A stretch of DNA of 64,000 nucleotides from Phoronis australis (taxonomy: Eukaryota; Phoronida; Phoronidae). Below, piece after piece: positions 14,677 to 27,500 of the stretch; positions within the stretch are counted from its first letter, which is position 1; the number at the start of each line of letters is the position of its first letter. The position numbers and the translations under genes were made by a program. Location: the NCBI GenBank assembly GCA_002633005.1, contig NMRA01000067.1, positions 152,752 to 216,751 of the forward strand. The letters are read 5' to 3'. The notes beneath the pieces are model-generated. The model did not search any database. It had not been told where the DNA came from and was given only the letters and a program-made list of their open reading frames with translations.

Positions 14677-15221
14677 TAAATTAAAAGATGTGAAAAACAT
14701 TTCAAAAGCATAAAACAATTTATTGGTGAACTAGAATAGATTTTTTTTTCATTTCACTCACTATATCAACTATTTCTATTTTTAAGAATTTTTAAACAAA
14801 CATATTAAATTCGATAAAAACAACTACTGACAGAAACTTCAATTTCACAATTTTTGTTCGGCCCACCCTCTATTGGCCAGCACGTAAAACTTGAAAGTCT
14901 TCGTGACGGAGCAGCGCAGTGAAGACATATCGACAAATAAATAGACTTTAGTGTCTCAGGAACAATACATTATACAGCAACTCATAATATTCACGTGTGA
15001 TTTCACGTTACATATACCTGTAGATACCAACGATAGCCCTTTACCATCGGACAAAACTTTGCAAACTTTCGCAGTCAACCACCGCTTCACGCTTTCGATG
15101 CAGTTTCTTCAAACTCTTGCTTACCTTGGAAATTAATGTATACACGATTAGACCCAAAAGTATATTACTTAATATGTCTCTAAATTCATATGTGCGTGTC
15201 CTGTATTCAAAGTGTTGTTTC

Positions 15222-15492
15222 ATTGGTACCGCTTGAGAGATTTAAACTTTTATATATAACATTGATGAATAAGTTCGAATGCTCCGCAACTTGTTGACAT
15301 TGTTGTAGACACTAGTAAATGAGGTGTCGTTTCACTCGCTGGCTTATTTTCAAACGGAGTGCGGTGCAAGGCACATGTTAGGATTGTTGACCCTATTACT
15401 CGTAAACGATCGCGTTGATAGTTCGAGAAGATCACAGTGTACATAGTTAGGGTAGATAGTGATTGGTAGTGAAGTAGGTATTGTCGCTGAAA
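15222..15492 (+). promoter_or_regulatory. Candidate promoter and 5' UTR of the nephrin gene
   Basis: Upstream of the proposed start codon there is TATATATAA at 15251-15259 and an inverted CCAAT box (ATTGG) at 15222-15226. That spacing would put transcription start near 15280-15290 and leave a 5' UTR of about 200 nt. The local sequence is richer in CpG than its surroundings. TATA-like strings are common in AT-rich DNA, so this is weak evidence without 5' transcript ends. Confidence 0.3.
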
Positions 15493-15580
15493 ATGAGGAA
15501 GAGAAAAGATGGGATCGGTTACTTTGGAAGAACTAATGTCGTCTGCTTTCTCGCACTGCTGTCGACCTGTTTGAGCTCTG
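15493..15580 (+). CDS. Nephrin exon 1: signal peptide
   Basis: The ATG at 15493 has A at -3 and an in-frame TAG at 15475-15477. It encodes a basic N-terminus (MRKRK...) followed by the hydrophobic stretch NVVCFLALLSTCLSS, a classic signal peptide. The exon ends at a GTAGGT donor in phase 1 (...AGC TCT G|), which joins exactly in frame to the phase-1 acceptor at 30929 to give ...CLSS-VDAAQSF. A signal peptide exon followed by a phase-1 intron is usual for Ig-superfamily genes. The 15.3-kb distance to exon 2 and the alternative start described at 30832 keep confidence moderate. Confidence 0.6.
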
Positions 15581-18500
15581 GTAGGTTACCGTTCACGAAG
15601 TTACGATTTGTTTACAACTGTCTTACACTATAATACAAGTTGTATAGAACTTCCACGTTTAAAGTCCCCGAATTTGAGTTTTGTTGGCTCTTAGACTGGT
15701 GATTTTTCACCGAGTTGATGCAGCCCAACTGGCGAAAGGGGAGGAATTGTTTTCATTGTAAACGATTTATGTAGGGACGTGACAAAGTCTTGTCTCAACG
15801 CTGATTGGCTTTTCCCAGATATTGCGTAATGGCGATTATCGATAAGACAGCCATTGTCTCACGGTGGCTATAGTATTTCAGCTCTCTCTCCTCCAGAAAC
15901 CAAGAAAACAGGGAACCACATTATTGATGACGTAGACCGTAAATTCTTCTGGGNGTCGTTAATGCAGTAATGTTGGCAGCCATTTTGGCAACTATTGCGG
16001 AAATGTCGAAAATATTGCCTAAACATGTTTTTCTCCATTCTCTTCAAAAAAGCAATGAAAAGACCTATCATTTGGTATATCACACCATATAGTTTGTTAA
16101 TGGTATATTACACCATATAGTTCATTAACGTAAAACAATAAGACGTTTTTGCAGTCATAATGGTGGCCATATTGTCCGCCATTTTGGAATTTGGAATTTT
16201 TTGTTTTCTTAAAAATGTTTCTCACCAAGTAAATGCTAGGATTGTCATATCCTGAAATTTTCATGTTGTTATTAAAAGTATTGAGGAAGTTATTGTGAAA
16301 AAACTAATTTTGGGTCACATGAATGCGCATTTACTCCCATGTATTCAGAGGACTAAAAAAAAGGGCTAATTATCGCTCTTCAAACGTTCATAAAAAGTCA
16401 ACGGCTTAATGGATTTTGTTAATTTTTTTTTTGTTTGACTCTGTTTTTGATGTTTTATTAAATCGATGCATTTTTAAATATTAAATAAGAATTTGAAATT
16501 TTTTGTCACGTCCCTACGATTTATGCGTACAAAAGCAATACAGCTGAGCTTGTAAGAAAATTTCTGTGGAAGAAGTCAAACATTAGGAACTGTGTCGGGC
16601 TGTTATCACAGTTGTAGAAATTGTACTGGGGTCATCTCTGACATTTGCTTGCTACCGAAATTTGGAAAAGTGATTTTTATGTTCTTCAACTCGAGTGTGA
16701 GAAATTTCAGGTTCTTCGCTGTGAAACACCGCAGTGTTCTCCACTACAGAGAATTCAAACTCGACAGGAGTTACGAAATTCATTCACATGTTTTAAAAGC
16801 CATGTCCGTACTTTCGGGAGCTGGTGTATTTAGTATTGGATTATATGCATTGAACTGGTACCAAAAGTCTACCATGTCCTAGTTTGCTTTAAATGACTAC
16901 ATCTCCCAATACTTCACTTGCATGGGTTGTCATACAAGCCCAAGTCAAAACAGGTTGTGTAGAAGGCTCAGAAGAGGTGTTTTGTTGTTAAGATATCGGT
17001 TTGGTTAAGTTTTTAATGCCCAAGGGTTTTTGGCTGTCAGATGTTGCAGTGACCTTAGATCGTGGAATAATATCTTGTCTATTGTACTGCTTATATTCAG
17101 ATCTTGGAATAGGTTCATTGTGTGAATAGGATTTCATTGGTTAAATGTTTACGTGTGCAAATACTCAATATGAAAGCTGCTGTCCTACGTTTCATGCTTA
17201 ACACAGATAATCCTACAGGAGATTTTAAGTAGCATCTCCTAGCACTTCATCATAGAAATGCCAACAATGGGATTCATGTCTTTACAATGCTTATAAGAGC
17301 CATCCATGCGTAAGAGATTCTTACCATGCTTTGTATATGGTGCCCTAGAAAATATTTTCTCTATGCAGATAACATGGAGATTATTATCATTGAATTGGGT
17401 TGTTAGGTTTGTGTAAATCTATTCTGATCCTCATGTAAAGCTTGGGTCATCCATAGACACTAGCAATGCCTGCCTGTTATTTACTGCTGAATAGAGCAAG
17501 GGCTGTTGGGTTGTCATTCGGTTTATCCTTCATAAATCAAGGACCTGATAATGATTATTAAATGGGAAATATCTGATAATATGCCTCAAGGAGTTGGGAT
17601 AAGGCATGTTTTTACCCTCTAGTGTGCCATATATAAGCCCGGACATTCTTTCGGAATTATGGGCCCTTTAAATGGAATATATGGCAGCGACATGACATGG
17701 AATGTGGCCTCTGTAAGGATAATTTAATGATGCCAGTGGTACCATTGGTTCAGTTTATTTTGGAGATGGGCCAAAAAAATGAGAGAAATAAACTTTGTCC
17801 TGCTTCTGGTAAAGTCTCGTTTCCTACCCTTGTTTAGTCTGTGAATTTGGGACGTCTTGCAGACTTTTGAAATTTTTATTTGTCACTCCAAACGTAGGCC
17901 CACAAGTGTATTTCTGGAAAATTTCCAATTTTAAGACAATGGGAGAGATTATGGGTAGTAGTGCAGTTATGTTTTTAACGATTTCATGTTGTTTATTCAT
18001 ATGACCCTGACAGGAGATTGTACACCTGAAAAGCCACAAAAACACTTTGTGAGTGCTAACTTGTTAATAATGATTACAAACTGTTTCATTACCATTTGCA
18101 AGCGGCGCAATGTCCTCCGCTATATTTGATTCGAATTTTTTTGTAGACCTTACTGAACTGTTATGAACATGGCAATATCTTTGACTTTTAACAAAACACT
18201 GAGCTGTGTTAGTGTGTACAAAAATTGGCCACCTGTTGTACGGTTTATAATGTTTTAATTCATCAAAGCTATTCTAGTCGTGAAATACAGACATTTAATT
18301 ATAGACACTAGTTTCTTAGTTCAAACTGTTACCAAATATTTTATTGGGCCTCTGATGGTTCATAACTTCTTGTGTCAGAAGCTTAGTGTTGCTGTACATA
18401 ACCTGTTTGTAATGAAATGTAATTGGCCTGTTGATTTGATTAGTTTACCCTGGTGCAATAAAAATGTCCATAAAATAAACATAGTAACTAAAGCTGAAAA

Positions 18501-21500
18501 ATGCAATTACCATGGGTCAGGGTTTGGATTGGAGTCTCATGGGTGAACATGTTGTTCAATTGATCGATTCTTGTCGCTCTTAAGTTGTATTTTTAGTAAC
18601 TTTCTCAATTTCGTTGTCTATTGATAAGATTCCTTATGCGAGTCAGTGTGCTTGGTGATGTATCCCCTCCATAATTAGAGTATTTACTTTTCCCATGGTA
18701 CAAGAAACATTGATCATAGTAGCATTCCTCACCCACGTCATAAAAACACATAATGACTTGAGAAAACAAGATGGACTGGCTACATGAAACAACAATGCAC
18801 ACCTTTTCATAATAGGTTTAATTATTAGCCTGAAGTTTTTGGATAGCCTCGGGAACAATACAGAGGAATTTGGTGAAAGTTATGAGAGAAAATGTTACAG
18901 TAGGATACACTGCGGTTGATTGGTCATAATGATTGGAGTAGGCGATCCTGATCAAATCAATAGGTGTGTAGAAGGGAATTGTGTCTAGTATAAACATGGG
19001 TTACTCATTATCATAACGGCTTTGTGTTCTTGTTGCCTTTTAAATCTTGTTTAGCTTGTTGATATTACATTGATAGCCTCATCGAATCCCGATGTCGACA
19101 GATAGTTTTATCGAATGGAGCTATGAATAAGTATAATGCTGTGTCTTAGGTAGTAGATTAGAAACTGCAGGATTTGTGTTTATTTACATTCTTTTATTAG
19201 TAAGAGTGCTTTTGATCAATTGGCCATCCCTACATATGAATTTTTCTTCAGCTTGAATAATGAATATTTGTTGATTTGTTTATGAAGTGTTGGTTTTGAT
19301 AACACAGAAGAAACATCAAAATATTCGTGGAATCTTACCAATGATCACTAGTCAGCTCATGACATTATTTGCCTATGTTTTATTATAAACAGTTTCAAGT
19401 TATGGTAGAGTTTTGTTATAAAAATAAACCAGTTAGATGTAGTTATTTAGAGATCAGCTGATAAAATAGTCCAGAGACCATTCTGAACCATTTTGGATTG
19501 TTATTTGGCTGGAACAACTATTACATCCTTTAAAGTAAAAATGAACAGTCTTTGGCATGTTGGTTATTAACAATACCGTTCACATATATTTGCATGCACA
19601 CTTGGTTAAGTTTTCTAGGTTGCATCTGACAAAAACATTCTGTTGTCAGTGGCGTGCCATGGCATCTAGTTGGGACTTAATCTTTTCAATTAAACTTTGA
19701 ACAGTTTAATTTTCCAACCTACATGTCCTATAGTGGGGTTATCTTGTGACAGATTTGCCTTGCCAGTTCAGGTTACCCAAACATTATCCCCTTCAGTAGA
19801 GTTGACATATTGTTGTTCCTTGAAATATGAATTGCTTTAATTTTAATGAATAATGCCCATATCAGATTTATGGTAGCATCCATGTCTGTAAATATCGTTT
19901 GCCGTAAGTAGTATGAGTGTCACTGGAACTGACTTGATATTAGTGAAGACTTTTGTTGTGAAACCGTAGTCATTGCATGGCTTGTGTTGGTTCATTTACA
20001 GGTCTTATTGGCAATATATTGATACTTTTACATTACTAGAAAAAGCCAGCGGACAAAAGGTACCTGCACCTTTGGTCTGGCTAAAGTGACCGAGGACACT
20101 GTAGAAATGTGTTGACAAGAACTGTACATGGATTTATCTGTTTAGTGTTTAATCCATCATATGCAAGATTTATTTTAACCTGTTGTGCATTTTCTGTCAA
20201 GAATGCACCTTAGTTTGTAAATCAAATGAAAAACGTTTATGTAGTTTCACTTGATGTGAGGGAGTCTGGTGTTTGTAAATTGAGGGACAGTATTGAATTA
20301 ACTTGTCATTGATTGAAATTTGTTATTTGAATGCCTGCTGTGACCCTGTGGAGCCTTTGCAAAAGATTGCTAAAACATGATTTCTACAACTGTTGGTGTT
20401 TTCTTAAGCTAAACTGTTGATTTGACAGACCACAAGCTCAGATGTGGTTCACATATTGTCATTCAGTATATCACACTAGCCAGGTTAATGGGATTTCTGA
20501 TCCACCTGAATAGATAATAATAATGACCCCTGTGAGCTTATTTTACCTGTCTGTAATTATGTGAGGTTTGATGTTACATTAGTCTGTTCCCTGTGTCAGG
20601 TAATTTCAGAGCAAAGCTTGTATCCTGAACCAGCAAAGCCCTGATAAAGAAAGACATCTAAATTAGGGTCATTTTGATCTGGTCCTATCAGCAGTTTAAG
20701 ATTTGTCATTATAGGCAAGTGTTGCTTGAGCAATTTTTAACAGACACCAGTTTATAAATTGTCCCTTGCACCTCCATAGTGAACATAGATGACTGGTGAA
20801 AACAGGTTGTGTGTTTAAAAGGACACGCTTGTTTAGTGAGCTTTTGGAACATTGTGCATGCACTCTGGTTGTTGCGTTGTACTTTGCATATGACTCCAGC
20901 GTGGATGTCATGTTGGAAGATCTGTCCATACCATCATGCTCCAAACTGTCGTATACAAATTTGTATAGACAATGCATAAAATATCTGTTGCCTGTAAATG
21001 TTCTTCAGCAGAACATCTTTCTGGTTGTTCACTCCCTCATGTTTATGGATCAAGCCCTGTTTTTTTCTGGTGACTAAATGAAGTCAGTTCCCACCATATC
21101 TTATCCAAGGCCCTTATCTGAGCCTATTTCTTTGCATACTCTCCTACTGTATCCCAGGTGGAGTATGGTCAGATCATTCCATAAACATTGCAGCTGTCAT
21201 TTTCTATTCATGTGATTGTCAAACAGTGATTGGGGAAAGAAAGGAGGATAATATTGTATGATGTAATACCTCAAGTGAGGTAAACAGTTCAAGCCCTATG
21301 GATAGAAGATAGGTATTCAGAGACATGTAACTTTAGCTTACCTTAACATTTAAAGGTTTAAAAGTTAAATTTTAAATGTTTATGAAAGGGCGCTCATCAT
21401 ACTTAAATGGCAGTTAATGATAACCACATTTCAAAAGTGTCCATTGTTCTTGGCATTTCGTGGAGTCTTGTGAAAGATTTGACATTCAGATGCAATTATA

Positions 21501-24500
21501 AAGTTAAATACGCTAGTCAGTGTGACATCCTGGTTATACAAATGTTGTGTCCTAAGTCTGTTAATTGCTAATGATCTTTAATCTCTCTTCACATGTTTAT
21601 TCGGTTATTACTGGTTTAAATATTGAAGAGCTGGGGCAGCAGTGGTATGGGTAGGAAATTTAGAACCGTTTTCCTATAGTGCATTAACATATTTGTTGTC
21701 AAATGTTGAACATTCTAGTACTTGACGCCTCTTTATAGATTGTGTTAGTTTACAGACAATGGCTGTAAATTGTCCTAAGATGTTCAAATAGTCTTGTTGA
21801 CACGCACAGGACTTAATTTCCTATTTCTTTAAGAACATTTACGTACAGGCTTTCTAAAGAATCGATTCAAGTTCACGAGTGTATTTTGTGTCTAATGAAA
21901 AGAATTTGGGACTCTAAATTGTCACAGAGCAAATTTGCATTCATGCAGTTTACAGGCAGTGGGTGTTTTTCTGCATTTAAGTCGTAAAGCCTTCTACAAG
22001 TCGAGGATGTCTAAAGCTTTAAAGTGTACACAACATGACTTTAGTACCTCAAAATAAATTTTATTATTATATCTTACTTGATTTAAGTGCCTTTAGTGCA
22101 CAGCTCATAAAGAAACACACAAAAAATTGAAAAAATAATAATTATGTACAACGTCATGGGTTGAACCCAAGTCGTTCGCCATACTGTTCGGATCAGAGAC
22201 AAAGTGTATAGAGTGAAGAGAAAGCATTGTACATTTAGCGTCGAGAAGGTTCGTAGAGGGATCAAAAGATGTGTTTCCGGAGGCTGCAGCAACAGCAGCC
22301 AGGCGGAGAACGTCTCGGTGTTCCGAAGGACACCAAAGTTGCGCAGAAGTGGCATCGCTTCGTGCGCCGAACGAGAGTGTGGGACATCGTGGACCAAGCG
22401 ATTCGGTCCGGGGTCACTCTGTTCTGCCCACTTTGAGGACTCGTGTTTTGACTCCAGTCACAGGAGACGTTACGATGAAGGCCTTTTTCAATAAAGGACA
22501 TTATTTATCATTCAGAAGCATCAGCTCTTAATTCAGGATCGTCTGTGATGACTGGGTTGACTCGCTGAGCCCGAGGCCGCTTCTCTCGCGGGAGGATCCA
22601 GTTCGTAAGGCTCAAAGTAGAAAAGTACGCAGCCGGAAGCACATTAAACTTGTTCTCGCTTTCGTGCAACCCCATTTCCTCATCCTGGCCACCATTCCCG
22701 TACGTTTCTTCATAGTATTTGTTCAATTCTTGCTCATAATCGTCGTCGCTTTCAAATTCTCTNTCATTCCAAGCCCTGTCTTATATAAAAAGACTGGCCA
22801 TGGATTTGCTGCAGTACCCAGATATGTTTTGAAACCAGAATTTGCCACCCTCCTTACCTCCCAGGAATCAGAATGGGCTCAAAACACCCTATACTATGTG
22901 ACAAATGTGATCCAAAAAGGATTAGGCAACCTACCTGTGTAACATAACAAGTACACAGCTGCCATACTTCCAGTACTGCCTCCTTGTCTGCAAGTTTGCC
23001 TTCACACCACAACCTGTGTTGTGTCAAGTTACTTAAGACCATGGTACCCTATCTTGTTAAGGTGGGGTAAGTTATCACACTTATGTCTAGTTGCTGTAGT
23101 GTAAATAGCATTCAAACTACTACTACTAAAACCTGATGACATTTTGTTCCAGGAATAACTTGTTCTAGGGTAATTCGTAGTGTGAACAGCACTTGTATAG
23201 TGTGAACGGCACTTGTGTATGCTGCTCAGTTGTGCATTTTGATTCCGCATTCAAAATTTTTGGCATGGTAGTGGTAAAAACAATAATTTTACGCTTGGCT
23301 CTTCCACAACACCTTCATGAGTGGCCCAACTGATTTTATCACTCAGGAGAACATAGCAATAGTGAAAGTATTCATGTCTGGCACCACTTTCACCATGTAC
23401 AGTTTATCTTATTAATTCTTTCTGAATATTTGGCGTCATTCACAAGCTCTTGACTTTGAAAAGGAGTTTTAGTCAAGGCCAGCAGTGGTCAAAGGCTGAC
23501 AATGAGTTGTGTGCTGTTCTATCTGGGCCATGTTTGATTAAATCTTTGCCTCAGGTAATTTTAAGGAGTCTTTAGATGGTCTACCACAGACCAGCTATTA
23601 TCAAAATGTTTTGGCATAGGTACCATCAAAGTTTGATCAAGGGCTTAAGGAGATAGGGAGAGCGATTATTTTACAATTAGGATTCTATCTATTCAAGTGG
23701 TCTCAGTGCACACACTTTCTGTTGATTGAACTTGATAAGCTGCTTGTGTTACTTGGTCTTGACCACTTCAAGTATTTGCACATCTCACTTGCCTGATCAA
23801 GGCAACAGTAATTCTGCACCCAATGTGAGGGACAAGTGAAATTCAATTTGGAGAGTAGGCCTATATCAGCAAGATTTATCATAGGCCAAGTGTGACAGAA
23901 AAATGGGTTTAAGAAAATGACCTATGGTATTTTGTGCTGCTTAGGGGAAGTGAATGAAAACTCACAAGAGCTAAGGCTTTGAGACCTAAAAATATGTATA
24001 TTTTTAAAAAATAATTGCAGGTGGTCTGATACAGGCCGCAGATGTGGGCCCTTTGCACTGATCTACTGGAACCATTTTTATGCTTCATTAATATATAGTT
24101 AAAACCGAGCTGAGGAGCTAGAAACCTGACTCAAGGGGGTTAGCAGTGTGACCCAGTGGGACTCAAACCCACGCCCTCGAGTAAAGAAAGCGGTCACTGA
24201 TCACACTAGGCCCCAGTACTTCCTCTGAGGCTTAGGTGGTACTCGACAATATGTTTGCATGACAGAGTGCAGTTGAGAATTAGGATACAAACCCATTCAT
24301 GTAGAGTGGACTTACAAAATGGGACACATTTGTAGGGAGCTTGCATGAAAAAATCTATAATGTTTCCGTTTCGTAGGGATTTTTGGACAGCTGAAATGGC
24401 TTGTAAAAAATAGTATATCTTTTCAAACAAATTTAAAAAAAATAGGCAATAAATGAGCTACTCTAGAGTTGTGTAGTTGGAACCAGGAAGCTTTTGTATG

Positions 24501-27500
24501 CTTTCGAAATACCAGTTATATAAGGAATTAATAGGAAAAGACATCCTTTTCTGGCTAATTTTATCAAGAAAGGCACCCTTCCGTAAGCAAACTTCTCATG
24601 AAAATGTCACCTGTCTGAGGACACATTCCGTATACTTATTCTATGGTAGTATTCGGGCTCTTAGGTGCCAATGTACGTACAGACTTATTCCATAAAGCAC
24701 TAAGTGTTAAGTGCCATCCACACACAGACTTACCCTAGAACAAGTTACTACTGGAACAAGTTGTTGCTTGGTTTGAGGGCTGTGGGGACGCTCTACTCAA
24801 AAGTGGGGTAAGTTGCACTAGTGCAAGTTGTTCTAGGGTAGGCTGTGTGTGGACGGGACTATAGTCTCTTTAGCACAAAGCTCTGGCCACAGAACCATTA
24901 CACTGTAGGCTGTGTGTGGACGGGACTTGACAGAATCGGCTTATTTCCTGGCATATTGCTTTTGGCACATTAAGTGACAAAGCCGTCACGTCTCGTTTTC
25001 AGCAACAATGTTTTGTCAGTTTTCCCAAGCTCAAAAGTCACTTCACAGTAGTTTGAGCAAGAGCCAATTAAAGACCACTTTTAGAGCCGTAAGTGGCCTA
25101 TGGTCTTCAAAATCTGCGTTTTTGAGTACTGCAAGCATATGTCTTGGGATTTCTTCAACTTTTAGACATCTTTGTATTTAGTGTAGTGTGTATGTGCACA
25201 CAAATTCTTTGAACTACAGTTGACCACGACTCATTAGTAAAAATTGCCTGGAGTCTTGATCATGAAAAATACATTTGCACTTCTAAAACCAAGTTTTCCA
25301 TTACTTTGCAATTGTCTGTTTGCACAGGAGGGGGTGATTTTAAGAGCATCACCAATGAAAACCCCAGTCTGAATTTCAATCAGTATCAATAGAGCCCGCC
25401 TGAGGCTCTGTGTCACCCAGTGCTGGCTGTGTCTGTGTGGGCACTACTGTCCATGTTACATCATTGTGACTCAGTAAGTTATCACTGGAAGATGTGAGTA
25501 AACACATACAGCCTTTCATTCAATGTGAGGCTTTGTGTTGCTGTTGATTTGAAGATAGATGTTAAATTGTGAAGAGCTCTGACCAAGCTTGCTTCAACAG
25601 GGACACCTCATTTCACAAGGACACAAGTCCTTAGAGAACCAATTTCCAATTTGCAGTTGACCTGATTTCTCTGAGGAGGTGCACAATGTCATGAAGTTAC
25701 TTGTTTCGGGATAACTTACATAAATGCCCTGCAAAAACATTACCAGGGTTGTATCTTGGAATATGGTAAAATGTCACCAATTTAGGATCCAATATGATGG
25801 ACAAGTGAAATTTTTACTTTTTTCGTTACGGTTATGTAGCATTCAATAATACTTTAGCCAAGTTCAAGTTCTTCACTGTAACTGTGATTAGAAAATGTTT
25901 CGAAAAATTGTGTCAGTTTCAACTATTCAACTGTTTTTAAGGCATTGCATAATGTGCTAACAGAATACAATGTTCGTGGTGATGACCGTAGCTCCCGGCC
26001 AGGTCTACATTGCGACTTGTAACTGATCCGGTTTCCAGAGTAGAAAGCGTGTCTTACTGTTTTTAAAATCATCTTCGTGACGCAAATATCGCTGAAAATA
26101 TAGAACTTAGTTTTACTTGTGTGGCTTATATTGTGAAATTAGTGAAATTTTTCAGTTCTTATCGCGATGACATTCTGAATGCAAAATAAAATGTTCCAGT
26201 AGTCATACTTCAAATTTAATTTTTGAATGAGATCCTGTGTATTTTTGGCATATGTGCATGGATTATAATTAGAAGGACCTGTTTGAGATACTTATTGCAC
26301 TGAATTCATTTAACAATGTATTAAGATAGATTGTAGATTGATATCATGTAACTTTATTGATTATTTATTGATTGACCCATTAACTCATTTAACACCTTGC
26401 TAGGTGACAGGTTACTCAGTTGACTTTTCTTGATTTTATCAATTAATTCTAGTCTGATGCATGAGCTAATAGCTGCAATAAGTCCTTTTCATACTAACGT
26501 TGACGCGTCGATGTTTTGGGGAGTTGCGGTCAGTATGTGAATGGTTAACTTCGGTCCTGGATCGGTTAACTTTGCAGTAAACAGGTGACTGTTCATACCA
26601 CACAGCAGCATTGATGCTCCACTGTTAATTCCACTTGTACTGGCACTTTTAACTTTGATTCAGAACCAAAGTTTACTGTTCATACTTACTGCAACTCCCC
26701 AAAACATTGTCATGTCAACGTTAGTATGAAAAGACCCATAGAAATTAATTGTTTGCCCTTTGAAACTCACATTTTATACACGTGCAATATCACACGTTGA
26801 TCCGTATAGTATATCAAAATGATGTTTAAATGTCATAATTTTATTAAAGTGCATTTGGTTCTGAAGGACATCCATTTGCACCTCTGTTTTTGTATCATTC
26901 AGACTGTAACATTAACATACCGTAATCGTTCGGGTTAACGCCCATGCTCAGTTAACCGCCCACCCCTNATTTCACGTTTAAGCGCCCATGTCTGGTTAAC
27001 CGCCCACCCCCGATTTTTTGGGTTTGCCAATTTAACCGCCCAGGGCGTTAACCCGAACGATTACGGTAGTACAAACTAACACAGAGCAAAGTGATTACAC
27101 TCAGCCTCTTCTCTCATGTATTTCGAAATCCTGGAAGTATTTCAGGAAAAAATTTGCAGGATTAATTCCATAAATGGTCGTGTCCCCAAAGGATTCCTGC
27201 TGACTGCTGGAATAACGGTATTTTCGTCATTCCTATTACTACGGAATAATCAACAAGTGGTCAGACTTCAAAACCAGTCGGCTGGACTGTAAAACCAAAT
27301 GGCCAATGATCAAACGTGTTGTCCGGACTTCAAGACGCGTTGGCCTCACCCAAACAACTAGTTGGCTGGACCCAAAACAAGATACATAACCAGTTGGCAG
27401 ACGATTTGTTCGTCCATTGTGTTTTATCACTCGCCAACCCGTGTTAGGCCCAGCCAACCAGTTTTTGGGTGTGGCCCTTTGGTTTTGAGGTACCAGACAT

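Larger units (their letters stand above)
6919..15221. other. Intergenic or neighbouring intron
   Basis: No gene recognised. Contains CTCF-like motifs (8515, 8874), a pyrimidine-rich tract with C8 ending in N (about 11070-11169), dispersed repeat copy 1 (11670-12010) and a hairpin (14638-14676). Confidence 0.5.

Noticed and set aside
20044-20082. microRNA precursor
   Set aside because: The hairpin is only about 39 nt with a bulged arm, too short for a typical precursor.
24120-24235. Functional tRNA gene
   Set aside because: Only the T-arm folds; acceptor and anticodon arms do not pair.
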